Source: CAVQZC01 sp963718315 | GTDB lineage: Bacteria; Actinomycetota; Thermoleophilia; Gaiellales; JAICJC01 | Reading direction: 5' to 3' | Assembly (NCBI GenBank): GCA_963718315.1 | Contig: CAVQZC010000012.1 | Coordinates: 372,001-436,000 of the forward strand | Length of the DNA: 64,000 nt | Shown here: positions 40,526 to 48,932 of the stretch, in pieces | Numbering within the stretch: position 1 is the stretch's first letter | How the letters are laid out: every line of letters begins with the position of its first letter | The notes under the pieces: model-generated | Databases searched by the model: none | What the model was told of the DNA's origin: nothing | Seen by the model: the letters and a program-made list of their open reading frames with translations, nothing else | Made by a program: the position numbers and the translations under genes

Positions 40526-41211
40526 CTTGCCTGCGCCTCCCACTCCCCGAGCACTGGTATAGACCAATCCAGGTCAGAGACAATACACTCCGCGCCCTCC
40601 GCCCGCTCGGGATCGATCGTGCCCTCGATCACGATGCAGCGCAGCCCTGCGGCCAGGGCCGCCGCCAGCCCCACCGCCGAGTCCTCGAAGACCAGCACCG
40701 ATGCAGGCTCGAAGTCCGTGTGGTGGAGCTCGCACAGCGCCCGCAGCGCTCTCTCGTACCCCTCCGGGTGCGGCTTGCCGTGCGTCACATCCTCGGAGCA
40801 GACCAGCACCGGGAACAACCGGCGTAGCCCGGCCGACTCGAGCACCGCCTCGACCTCGGCGCGGGCGGCCCCGGAAGCGATCGCGACCGGCACCCGCTCG
40901 GCCGTCCGGCGGACGAACTCCGCAGCCGCCGGCTTGACCGGCGACTGCTCGCCCACCGCCTGCAGGTAGAGGTCGGTACGGCGCCGCAGGAGCCGGTCGA
41001 CCAGCCCGGTGTCCCCGCCGCGGCCGTGACGAGCAGTGACGTCGGCGCAGATCTCGGGGTCGGAGTAACCGGCGTACTCCTCGAAGTACCGCTGCTCGGT
41101 GACCGCGATCCCGATCTCGTCGAAGATCTGGACGAACAGGCGCGCCAGCAGCCGCTCGTCGTCCGAGATCGTGCCGTTGAAGTCGAAGATGATCGCCGAG
41201 GGCGCGATCAC
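40522..41211 (-). CDS. HAD family hydrolase (beta-phosphoglucomutase-like)
   Basis: 229 aa from GTG 41211. Motif I is IFDFNGTISDDE, where the usual second Asp (general acid, DxD) is Asn; motif II VAIASGAARAE, motif III Lys in THGKPHPEGYERAL, and motif IV FEDSAVGLAAALAAGL are normal. Cap type C1. Phosphatase or mutase of an unknown small metabolite; the Asn suggests altered chemistry or slower turnover. Its stop overlaps the start of the dehydrogenase gene, so the two share an operon. Confidence 0.85.
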   Translation of the reverse strand: MIAPSAIIFDFNGTISDDERLLARLFVQIFDEIGIAVTEQRYFEEYAGYSDPEICADVTARHGRGGDTGLVDRLLRRRTDLYLQAVGEQSPVKPAAAEFVRRTAERVPVAIASGAARAEVEAVLESAGLRRLFPVLVCSEDVTHGKPHPEGYERALRALCELHHTDFEPASVLVFEDSAVGLAAALAAGLRCIVIEGTIDPERAEGAECIVSDLDWSIPVLGEWEAQAR

Positions 41212-41269
41212 GGAGGACTCCCGCCGTTCAAGTGGTCCATACCGGTCCGCGAGTATAGGCTTCCCCGTC

Positions 41270-42235
41270 ATGGAGCTGCGACCACTGGGCACGAATGGGC
41301 CGGAGATCTCGGTCGTCGGGTATGGCGGCTGGCAGGCGGGCCAGCGCAACTGGGGCGCGACCCAGCCGGCAAACCAGGCAGTTGAGGCGATCAGGGCCGG
41401 GATCGACGCCGGCATGACGTGGATCGACACCGCCGAGGTGTACGGCGACGGAACGTCCGAGCGCACGGTCGGACAGGCAATCGCCGGTATCCGCGACCGG
41501 GTCATGGTGTTCACGAAGGTGGCGCCTGACGACGAGGGCAGCGGCATCCGGCCTGAGCAGATCCACCGCGCGATCGACGCCTCGCTGCAGCGGCTCGGGA
41601 TCGACCACGTCGACCTCTACCAGGTGCACTGGCCGGATGACGACGTGCCGCTCGAGGAGACCTGGGGTGCGATGGCGGAGCTGGTCGCAGCAGGCAAGAC
41701 GCGGTGGATCGGCGTCTCTAACTTCGACCGGGAGCGGATCGAGCGTTGTCAGCCCATTCATCCCGTTGCCTCGGTGCAAAACGAACTGTCGCTCGTCCAC
41801 CGCGACGATGTCGCCGGCCTCCTGCCCTGGCTTGCGGAGCAGGGCATCGGCTACCTCGCCTACTCGCCGCTGGGCAGCGGCCTGCTGGGAGGCACGCTGA
41901 CCGCCGACCAGCGCTTTGGCGACGACGACTGGCGGAGTGGGCGGGGGCAGTTTGCAAGCGAGCGCACGGAGGGTCAGGAGTGGCCGTTCGACCCCGAGCC
42001 GCTGGCCCGCACCGTCGCCGCGATGGGCCAGGTGGCGGCCCTGGGCGAGACGCTCGGACTGTCGCCGGCGCAGGTCGCGCTGCGCTGGGTGCTCGAACAG
42101 CCCGGGGTGACCGCGGCGATCGCCGGAAGCCTGAGCGCGGCGCACACCGCTGCCAACACCGTGGCCGGAACCACCCGCCTCGATGCCGGCACGGTCGCCT
42201 CGCTGGATGCGATCTTCGCTCACACCGTCGCGTAG
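41270..42235 (+). CDS. Aldo/keto reductase
   Basis: 321 aa. MELRPLGTNGPEISVVGYGG; catalytic Asp/Tyr in WIDTAEVYGDGTSE, Lys in VFTKVAP, and His in DLYQVHWPDDDVPLEETW. The NADPH-binding signature is AIAGSLSAAHTAANT. Typical YdhF/AKR13-like general carbonyl reductase; substrate unknown. Divergent from the HAD gene. Confidence 0.92.
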   Translation: MELRPLGTNGPEISVVGYGGWQAGQRNWGATQPANQAVEAIRAGIDAGMTWIDTAEVYGDGTSERTVGQAIAGIRDRVMVFTKVAPDDEGSGIRPEQIHRAIDASLQRLGIDHVDLYQVHWPDDDVPLEETWGAMAELVAAGKTRWIGVSNFDRERIERCQPIHPVASVQNELSLVHRDDVAGLLPWLAEQGIGYLAYSPLGSGLLGGTLTADQRFGDDDWRSGRGQFASERTEGQEWPFDPEPLARTVAAMGQVAALGETLGLSPAQVALRWVLEQPGVTAAIAGSLSAAHTAANTVAGTTRLDAGTVASLDAIFAHTVA

Positions 42236-42244
42236 CATCCAGCC

Positions 42245-43340
42245 ATGCCTCTCGTCGCCACCTCCGGCCACTGGCTGGTACTGGACGGCACCACGACCGC
42301 CGACCCGTTCGACACTCTCGACGCCTTTCTGGCCGAGCACGGCTTCGGCATCTGGAACGAGCCGTTCACACCTGTCGCCGACGGCCTGATCGCCGACCTC
42401 TACCTCGGCTATGGGCTGGCGGCCTGGCTGCCCGGCGTGCACGTGCCCCCGCCGCCCGAGCCGTGCCCGTTGCCGCTGCTGGCGTGCCACGTGCGCCCGG
42501 CGGGAGGCGAGCGCCGCGCGGTTCCCGGCAGCTTCAGCGTCGGCGACTTCGAACCGACCTGGACCGCGGCCCAGCACCGGGCTGCCGTCGAGGCGGTCCG
42601 CGAGGCGATCGCACGCGGCGATGTCTACCAGGCAAACATCGTCCAGCACCTCTCGGCGCCCTTTCAGGGCGACCGTTCCGGCGTCGCCGCCGCTCTGTCC
42701 GAGCTGGGCGCCGAGCACGGCGGTGCGCTGCACGGCGACGGTTGGTCGATCGTCTCGGCGACGCCCGAGCTGTTCCTTCGCCGCCGAGGCACGGTCGTCG
42801 AGACGATGCCGATCAAGGGCACGCGGCCGGCGACGAGCACCGAGCGGATCGCCGACTCGCCCAAGGACCGGGCCGAGCACGTGATGATCGTCGACCTCGA
42901 GCGCAACGACCTGGCGCGCATCTGCGTGCCCCACAGCGTGCACGTGCCCGAGTACCTGGTCGAGCGGCCGATGGCCGGCGTCCGGCACCTGGTCTCGCGG
43001 GTGCAGGGCCGGCTGTCGCTCGGAGTTGGGCTGGCCGAGCTGCTGCGCGCAACCTTCCCGGGCGGCTCGATCACCGGGGCGCCCAAGCTGTCGGCGATCG
43101 ACCACATCGCCCGCCTCGAGCCGGTCGGCCGCGGCGCCTCGATGGGCGCCGCTCGGCCGCGTCTATCCCAACGGCGATCTCGACCTCGGGCTGACGATCC
43201 GCACGTTCGCGATCGCCGAGGGCCGCATCCACCTGTGGGTTGGGGGCGGCATCGTCTGGGACTCCGATCCCGCGGCCGAGGTCGAGGAGTCCCTGATCAA
43301 GGCCCGGCCGCTACTGCGACTCCTGGGGGTGGAACCATGA
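42245..43340 (+). CDS. pabB: Aminodeoxychorismate synthase component I-like, frameshifted
   Basis: Chorismate-binding enzyme, about 364 aa joined. ARGDVYQANIVQHLSAPF, LFLRRRGTVVETMPIKGTRP, HVMIVDLERNDLARICVP, ATFPGGSITGAPKLSAIDHI. Near 43150 one extra C moves the frame (SMGA|LGRVYPNGDLDLGLTI), and the end WVGGGIVWDSDPAAEVEESL is normal. With a glutaminase it would make 4-amino-4-deoxychorismate for folate; anthranilate synthase is less likely, given the short N-terminus. The stop overlaps the cupin ATG (ATGA). Confidence 0.85.
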
Positions 43341-43693
43341 GCACGTACACCGTCGTTGACACCGCCGACGTCGAGGCCATGCGCGGCGCATTCCGCAAGA
43401 TGCGGATCGCGCTCGGCGTCAAGGCGTTCGGCGTCAACCACGTCTCGATGCAGCCAGGCATCTCCGGCCCGGAGCACGACGAGGTCGAGATCGACCATGA
43501 GGAGGTCTACTTCGTGCTCGACGGCGGGGGCACGCTGCAGATCGGCGACGAAGCAGTCGAGATGGTGCCCGGCCGGTGGGTGCGTGTGGACGCCTCCGCC
43601 ACGCGCCAGATGCACGCGGGCGATGAAGGGCTGACGATCATCGCCATCGGCGCGCCCAGCCAGGAGGAGTACACCGGCCGCTCGACGCTCTAA
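43337..43693 (+). CDS. Small cupin protein
   Basis: 118 aa. HDEVEIDHEEVYFVLDGGGT is cupin motif 1 with an acidic ligand set, and EMVPGRWVRVDASATRQMHA stands for motif 2. Metal-binding beta-barrel of unknown reaction. Translationally coupled to the pabB-like gene and convergent, by 4 bp, with the kinase gene. Confidence 0.8.
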   Translation: MSTYTVVDTADVEAMRGAFRKMRIALGVKAFGVNHVSMQPGISGPEHDEVEIDHEEVYFVLDGGGTLQIGDEAVEMVPGRWVRVDASATRQMHAGDEGLTIIAIGAPSQEEYTGRSTL

Positions 43694-44748
43694 CGCAGCA
43701 TCAGCTCGATCTCGGAGCGGACCTGCCGGCCCTCCCCGCCCTGCCACCAGCGGGCGTGGCCGAGCACGAACGTGTGCCAGGCCCAGTCGGCCTTCGCCCG
43801 GTCCTGCTCCAGCCCCCAGTAGTAGTCGAGGAACGAGATCCCGTACTCGAACTGGCAGATCGCCAGCACGTCCGCGAACGCTCCGCGCTCCACCGGCGTC
43901 AGGTCCTGCCGGGAGCGGTAGGCATCGACCAGCCGCGCGGCGGCGCCGAGGTCGTACGCGCCGGCCTCGCCGTCGGAGATGCGGTTCCAGAAGAAGCAGT
44001 TGCGCTCCACGGCGACCGCCAGGTCGAGCACCCGCGGGCCGTGGTCGGCCTGGTGGAAGTCGATGATGCCCGAGACGTCGTCGCCGGTGAAGAACAGGTT
44101 GTTGGTCTGCCAGTCGCCGTGCAGCGCCGTCCGCGGTAGATCACGGAGCACCGGCCGCAGGCGATCGAACGCCGCACCGTAGGCGTCGTCGACCGCGGCG
44201 TCCCAGGACCGCCCCGCCAGGTAACCGGCGACCGAGGGCCGGAGGTCGCAGAGCACGGCAAGGGCGTCCGACGGACGCAGACGCACGAGGTCGATCTGGA
44301 CGACGAACCCCGCCTGCGGCTGCGGTACCGCCGGGCGCATCGACTCGCCGGCGGCGTGCAGCCGGGCAAGCATCCGCCCGGCGGATGCGACGTGGGCGTC
44401 GCTGCGGAAGGGCTCCCAGGTGTCGACGCCGGCGTAGGCGTCGCCGCCGGCTGCGACGTCTCCGATCTCGTACCAGAGGCCGTTCGATTCGACGACCTCG
44501 TGGAGGCGCGCGGCGGGCACTCCCCGGTCGGCGAGGTGGTTGGTCAGGCGGTGCTGCCAGCGAAGCTGCTCGATGTCGCGCCCCAGCGGCGGCTGGCGCT
44601 TGAGAATGAACGCCTCGCCGTCCGCGCGGCAGAGCGCGACCGCGAACAGCCACCGCAGGTGGGCGCTCACGATCTCGACCGGGCGGCCGCAGACCTGCTG
44701 CGCCTCGGCCGGCGTGATGGGGCCGAAGTGCCGGTCCTCGAGGCCCAT
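43690..44748 (-). CDS. Aminoglycoside phosphotransferase / choline-kinase-like enzyme
   Basis: 352 aa. Catalytic loop ALHGDWQTNNLFF (Brenner motif HxDxxxxN with Trp inserted at the usual spot), metal-binding GIIDFHQADHGPRVLDLAVA, N-lobe Lys in EAFILKRQPP. The family phosphorylates hydroxyls of antibiotics, choline or sugars; no resistance context here, so a metabolic kinase is more likely. Confidence 0.85.
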   Translation of the reverse strand: MGLEDRHFGPITPAEAQQVCGRPVEIVSAHLRWLFAVALCRADGEAFILKRQPPLGRDIEQLRWQHRLTNHLADRGVPAARLHEVVESNGLWYEIGDVAAGGDAYAGVDTWEPFRSDAHVASAGRMLARLHAAGESMRPAVPQPQAGFVVQIDLVRLRPSDALAVLCDLRPSVAGYLAGRSWDAAVDDAYGAAFDRLRPVLRDLPRTALHGDWQTNNLFFTGDDVSGIIDFHQADHGPRVLDLAVAVERNCFFWNRISDGEAGAYDLGAAARLVDAYRSRQDLTPVERGAFADVLAICQFEYGISFLDYYWGLEQDRAKADWAWHTFVLGHARWWQGGEGRQVRSEIELMLR

Positions 44749-44777
44749 GGAGCCGCCACGTTAGTACGATCTGCACG

Positions 44778-45611
44778 GTGGGTGTGCTGGTCTCAGCCGT
44801 GTGGCTCTCCGAGCGCGTGCAGTCGGTGCGGGTGCTGGACGTCCGCGGCGAGGTGCTGGCAACCGAGCCCCGCTACCAGGCATACCCTGAGCGCTACCGG
44901 CAGGCTCACATCCCCGGAGCGGTGTTCTGCGACTGGCGACACGACTTCACGGATCCGGCCGGTGACGTCCCGGTCACCGTCGCTTCGCCCGAGCGCTTCG
45001 CCGCCGACGCCACCCGGCTCGGCATCGGCGGCTCGACGACGGTGGTCGCTTACGACACCTACTTCTCGGTGCTCGCCGGCCGCATCGCCTGGGTGCTGCT
45101 GAGCTACGGCCACGGCGCCGCACACGTCCTGGACGGCGGGCTGGAGGCGTGGCGCGCGGCCGGCCTGCCGCTCGAGGCGGGTGACGTGGAGCCGGCGCCC
45201 GCCGACCCACCCCACCCGGTGCCACAGAGCCTGGAGGGGATCGTCGACCTGGCGGGCGTCCGCGACCGGATCGCAGACGGCGTGCAGATCGTCGACGCGC
45301 GGTCGACCGCGCAGTACACCGGCTCCGAGACGCACGCCCGGCGGGCCGGTCACATCCCGGGCGCGCTCAGCGTCCCGTACACCGACCTGCTGGACGCCAA
45401 CGGCCGCTTCCTGGGCGCCGGCGCGCTCGCAGCGCGGCTGCGGACGGCGGGCGTCGCCCTCGACCAGCCGGTCGTCGCCTACTGCAACGGCGGGGTCTCG
45501 GCGACGGCGGTGGCAACCGCGGCGCGGCTCGCGGGCGCTCCGCGTGTGGAGGTCTACGACGGTTCCTGGAACGAGTGGGGGAACCGCGAAGACACCCCGA
45601 TCGAGCGTTGA
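44778..45611 (+). CDS. sseA: Thiosulfate/3-mercaptopyruvate sulfurtransferase (two rhodanese domains)
   Basis: 277 aa from GTG 44778. The inactive N-terminal rhodanese domain (RVLDVRGEV, HIPGAVFCDWRHDF) is followed by the active C-terminal one (QIVDARSTAQYTGSETHARR, AGHIPGALSVPYTD, catalytic loop VVAYCNGGVSATAVATAA). Six-residue active loop CNGGVS with Cys nucleophile; GG in place of the common GSG may alter donor choice. Cytoplasmic sulfur transfer. Confidence 0.9.
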   Translation: MGVLVSAVWLSERVQSVRVLDVRGEVLATEPRYQAYPERYRQAHIPGAVFCDWRHDFTDPAGDVPVTVASPERFAADATRLGIGGSTTVVAYDTYFSVLAGRIAWVLLSYGHGAAHVLDGGLEAWRAAGLPLEAGDVEPAPADPPHPVPQSLEGIVDLAGVRDRIADGVQIVDARSTAQYTGSETHARRAGHIPGALSVPYTDLLDANGRFLGAGALAARLRTAGVALDQPVVAYCNGGVSATAVATAARLAGAPRVEVYDGSWNEWGNREDTPIER

Positions 45612-45612
45612 G

Positions 45613-45727
45613 ATATGTATGTACGCACATATGCCTCCACAAGCCTGCGAGTGTCCGTTTCCGCCATTGTGCGGGGGTACGTGGTGGCCGTAGCCTTAGC
45701 GAGCGCGACCGGGAACGTGTCCGTTTC
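45613..45727 (+). promoter_or_regulatory. Control region upstream of the glutamine synthetase-mgs operon
   Basis: Inverted repeat ATATGT-8 nt-ACATAT (45613-45632) and an exact 11-bp direct repeat GTGTCCGTTTC (45651-45661 and 45717-45727) spaced by one gene-free stretch. The last copy ends 36 nt before the GTG start. GTTTCGCACA, overlapping that copy, recurs at the start of the PucR gene (61831). Confidence 0.4.
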
Positions 45728-45763
45728 GCACAGTGCCCATGAGGGATGACAAGGAGGAAGCAC

Positions 45764-47161
45764 GTGGCGACAGACCTTGAGCGATTCGTCGAGGCAGACG
45801 GCCGAGACGAGCTAATCGCCGAGGTGCGCCGTCGGATCGACGCCGAGGGCATCACCTACATCTACTACCAGTTCATCTCGGTCACCGGCCGGATCATGGG
45901 CAAAGGCGTGCCGGCGCCGCACTGGGAGAACATGGCTCGCAAGGGCTTCCAGCTCGTGTACGGCGCGACCGCGAACCTGTTCGTCGACCGTCATGGCGAG
46001 TACATCGGCTACGGCCCCGAGGCCTGGGAGCTGGTCGGCATCCCCGAGCCGGACACCTTCCGCGTGCTGCCCTGGGATCCCAAGGTCGCCCGCGTCTGGT
46101 GCACCTGCTTCCGAAACCGTGAGGACGAGGCCGCCCCGGGCTCGTTCCTGACCTCGGACTGCCGCGGCAACCTGAAGCGGATCCAGGCCGAGTTCGAGGG
46201 CCGCACCGGCATGCACCTGCGGGCCGGCATGGAGCCCGAGATGATGTGGCTGAAGATGAAGGACGACGGCACGCCCGACGTCGCCGGCGTGACCAAGCCC
46301 TACTGCTACCACATCGACCAGTTCTCAGAGCTCCAGCCGATCATCCACAAGGTGGTCGAGTACGGGCAGAAGATGGGCCTGGACATGATCCAGGGCGACC
46401 ACGAGGACGCCCCCGGCCAGATCGAGCTGAACTTCAACTTCGACCGGGCCGAGAACACCGCCGACAACCTGTCGACCTTCCGCCAGGTGTGCAAGCAGGT
46501 CGGCCGCGAGCTGAACGTGTTCCCGTGCTTCATGCCGAAGCCGTTCACCGGCGTCTCGGCCAACGGCTGCCACACCAACATCTCGCTCTGGAAGGGCGAC
46601 GAGAACCTGTTCATGCCGGATTCGGACAACCCGCGGCTGCCGAGCAAGCTCGGCGTCCAGTCGATCGGCGGCATCCTCGAGCACCTGTCCGCGCTGACCG
46701 CTGTCACGGCCTCGACGGTGAACTCCTACCGCCGCCTGTGGGACACGGGGTTCTGGGCGCCGGTGTTCGCCGACTGGGGCTACCAGAACCGCACCACGGC
46801 GCTGCGCGTGTCGGCGCCGGGCCGGTTCGAGTACCGGTCGGTGGACTCGGCCGTCAACCCGTACCTGTGCCTGGCCGCCCTGATCAAGGTGATGGACGAC
46901 GGGATTACCCGCGGCATCGACCCGGGCGCGCCCGAGGAGCGCAACATCTACGAGGCGATGGAGAGCGGCAAGGAGGTCAAGAAGCTGCCCATGACCTTCG
47001 GCGACGCGCTGGACGCACTCGACGAGGACGAGGTCGTCAAGTCGTCGATGCCTGACGAGATGTTCAGGGTCTTCCGGCACTACAAGCGCGACGAGTGGGA
47101 GCGCTACTGCGCCCACGTCAGCGATTGGGACGTAAGCGAGTACCTGGACGTGCTGCCCTAG
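45764..47161 (+). CDS. Glutamine synthetase family ligase (GlnT/GmaS-like)
   Basis: 465 aa from GTG 45764 behind AAGGAGGAAGCAC. Beta-grasp start TYIYYQFISVTGRIMGKGV; ATP/glutamate site GMEPEMMWLKMKDD, QGDHEDAPGQIELNF, MPKPFTGVSANGCHTNISLW and RFEYRSVDSAVNPYLCLAAL. It belongs to the GlnT-type branch next to gamma-glutamylmethylamide synthetase, not to housekeeping GlnA. It directly precedes three N-methylglutamate-synthase-type subunits, the order seen in methylamine and glx operons. It probably makes glutamine or a gamma-glutamyl amide as donor. Confidence 0.88.
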   Translation: MATDLERFVEADGRDELIAEVRRRIDAEGITYIYYQFISVTGRIMGKGVPAPHWENMARKGFQLVYGATANLFVDRHGEYIGYGPEAWELVGIPEPDTFRVLPWDPKVARVWCTCFRNREDEAAPGSFLTSDCRGNLKRIQAEFEGRTGMHLRAGMEPEMMWLKMKDDGTPDVAGVTKPYCYHIDQFSELQPIIHKVVEYGQKMGLDMIQGDHEDAPGQIELNFNFDRAENTADNLSTFRQVCKQVGRELNVFPCFMPKPFTGVSANGCHTNISLWKGDENLFMPDSDNPRLPSKLGVQSIGGILEHLSALTAVTASTVNSYRRLWDTGFWAPVFADWGYQNRTTALRVSAPGRFEYRSVDSAVNPYLCLAALIKVMDDGITRGIDPGAPEERNIYEAMESGKEVKKLPMTFGDALDALDEDEVVKSSMPDEMFRVFRHYKRDEWERYCAHVSDWDVSEYLDVLP

Positions 47162-47202
47162 CGGGCGGACGCGGATACGAGAGCAGGAGGACGGAAACCC
47201 CA

Positions 47203-48144
47203 GTGTGCGGAATCGCAGGAATCATCTACCGCAACGGCGGGGCCGAGGGGCACCAGATCGGGAAGGACATGACGCGGATGCTTCAGTCGATGAAGCACCG
47301 GGGTCCTGACTCGACCGGCTACGCCCTCTACGGCCCCGCAGAATCCGGCGTCATCGTCATGCGCTACAAGGTGGCCGACGCCAACGACCCGCGCGACTTC
47401 GAGTTCGCCGAGCGGCTCGAGCTGTCCCGGCGCGAGGTCGAGGCCCGACTGGCCTCGCTCGGCGCGCACGTCCGCAACGTCGAGATCGAGACCGACTACG
47501 CGTTCCGGGTGACCATGACCTACGACGGCGACCTGAAGGCGCTGGCCGACTACGTCGAGGACATCCCCGGCTGCGAGGTGCTCTCGCTCGGCCACTCGCT
47601 CGAGATCGTCAAGGATCTCGGCGACGCCGAGACCGTGTCCGACCAGTACAAGCTGGGCGGGTTCACGGGCACCCACGCCATCGGCCACGTCCGAATGGCG
47701 ACCGAGTCCGACGTCGACATCTCGGGCGCCCACCCCTACTGGGCGTACCCGTTCTCGGACGTGGCGGTCGTGCACAACGGCCAGCTCACGAACTACTTCC
47801 AGTGGCGCCGGCGCCTGGAGCGCAGCGGCCACCGGTTCCAGTCCGAGTGCGACTCCGAGGTGATCGCGGTCTACCTGGCCGAGAGGATGCAGGAGGGCAT
47901 GTCGCTGGAGGAGGCCATGAACGCAAGCATGGACGACCTGGACGGCGTGTTCACCTACATCTGCGTCACCGACAGCGCCCTCGGCGTCGCCAAGGACGAG
48001 ATGGCAGCCAAGCCGCTGGTGCTCTACGAGTCCGACGGGCTGGTCGCGCTGGCGTCGGAGGAGATCGCGATCCGGGCGATCATCGACCACGAGATCGACA
48101 CGTACGACCCATATGAGGGTGAGGTGCTGGTATGGCAGAGGTAG
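47203..48144 (+). CDS. mgsA: Class II glutamine amidotransferase subunit, N-methylglutamate synthase type (MgsA/GlxB-like)
   Basis: 313 aa; GTG 47203 puts the nucleophile at Cys2 (CGIAGIIYRN) behind AGGAGGACGG. SMKHRGPDSTGYALYG, GFTGTHAIGHVRMATESDVD, AYPFSDVAVVHNGQLTNYFQ and RFQSECDSEVIAVYLAERMQ are the Ntn-hydrolase glutaminase features. It corresponds to the amidotransferase part of glutamate synthase made as a separate subunit. Its end overlaps the next start by 13 bp. Confidence 0.87.
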   Translation: MCGIAGIIYRNGGAEGHQIGKDMTRMLQSMKHRGPDSTGYALYGPAESGVIVMRYKVADANDPRDFEFAERLELSRREVEARLASLGAHVRNVEIETDYAFRVTMTYDGDLKALADYVEDIPGCEVLSLGHSLEIVKDLGDAETVSDQYKLGGFTGTHAIGHVRMATESDVDISGAHPYWAYPFSDVAVVHNGQLTNYFQWRRRLERSGHRFQSECDSEVIAVYLAERMQEGMSLEEAMNASMDDLDGVFTYICVTDSALGVAKDEMAAKPLVLYESDGLVALASEEIAIRAIIDHEIDTYDPYEGEVLVWQR

Positions 48145-48920
48145 GCGAGCGCACGATCACCTACGACGCGCGCGGCCTGGTCGAGCCGGACGCCGACGTC
48201 CCCAACGTCTCCGAGATCGACGGCTCGACGGCGGTGTTCGACGCGGCTGACCTGACGACGCGCCAGATCAACCTGGAGCTTCGCAACCTGCTCTACGAGC
48301 GGGGCATCAGGGACGTCACGGTCAGGAACCCGGGCGCCAAGCACTCCATCGGGGTCGGCATCCTGACCCGCTGCAAGATCACGTTCGAGGGCAGCCTCGG
48401 CTACTTCGGCTGCGGCCTGATCGACGGGCCGGAGATCCACATCACCGGGCGCGTCGGCTGGTCAGCCTGCGAGAACATGATGTCCGGCGTCGTCGTCATC
48501 GACGGCAACGCGGGCTCGCTGACCGGCGCAGCCCTGCGCGGCGGCGACCTGGTCGTCAAGGGCCGTGCCGGTGCCCGCAGCGGCATCGACCAGAAGGGCG
48601 GCCTGATCCTGACCATGGGCAGCGTCGGTTCGATGACCGGCTTCATGATGCAGCGAGGCCACCAGATCATCTGCGGCGACGCCGGCCCCGGCCTCGGCGA
48701 CTCGATGTACGACGGCACCATCTACGTCGGGGGCAAGGTCAAGGCGCTGGGCATCGACTGCGTGCCCGGCGAGTGGACGGACGCCGACACGGAGTACATC
48801 GACCGCAAGTTCCGCATCTACGAGCTGGGGACCCCGCCGGAGTTCCAGAAGTTCGTGTGCGGCCGCAAGCTCTATAACTACGACAACCTCGAACCGTCCG
48901 AGCGCAAGCTCGTTCTGTAG
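48132..48920 (+). CDS. mgsB: GXGXG-domain subunit, N-methylglutamate synthase type (MgsB/GlxC-like)
   Basis: 262 aa. AADLTTRQINLELRNLLYER then a right-handed beta-helix of GXGXG type (GSLGYFGCGLIDGPEIHITG, GVVVIDGNAGSLTGAALRGG, LVVKGRAGARSGIDQKGGLI, GDAGPGLGDSMYDGTIYVGG). This is the glutamate synthase C-terminal domain as a separate polypeptide. Structural, separates the two active sites. 12 bp to the next gene. Confidence 0.88.
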   Translation: MAEVGERTITYDARGLVEPDADVPNVSEIDGSTAVFDAADLTTRQINLELRNLLYERGIRDVTVRNPGAKHSIGVGILTRCKITFEGSLGYFGCGLIDGPEIHITGRVGWSACENMMSGVVVIDGNAGSLTGAALRGGDLVVKGRAGARSGIDQKGGLILTMGSVGSMTGFMMQRGHQIICGDAGPGLGDSMYDGTIYVGGKVKALGIDCVPGEWTDADTEYIDRKFRIYELGTPPEFQKFVCGRKLYNYDNLEPSERKLVL

Positions 48921-48932
48921 GGAGGAGGGACG

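Noticed and set aside
41228..41268. Another copy of the dnaB-purA palindromic element (ATACCGGTC near the aldo/keto reductase)
   Set aside because: Only a short central ACCGGTC resemblance; no inverted TAGATGA ends.
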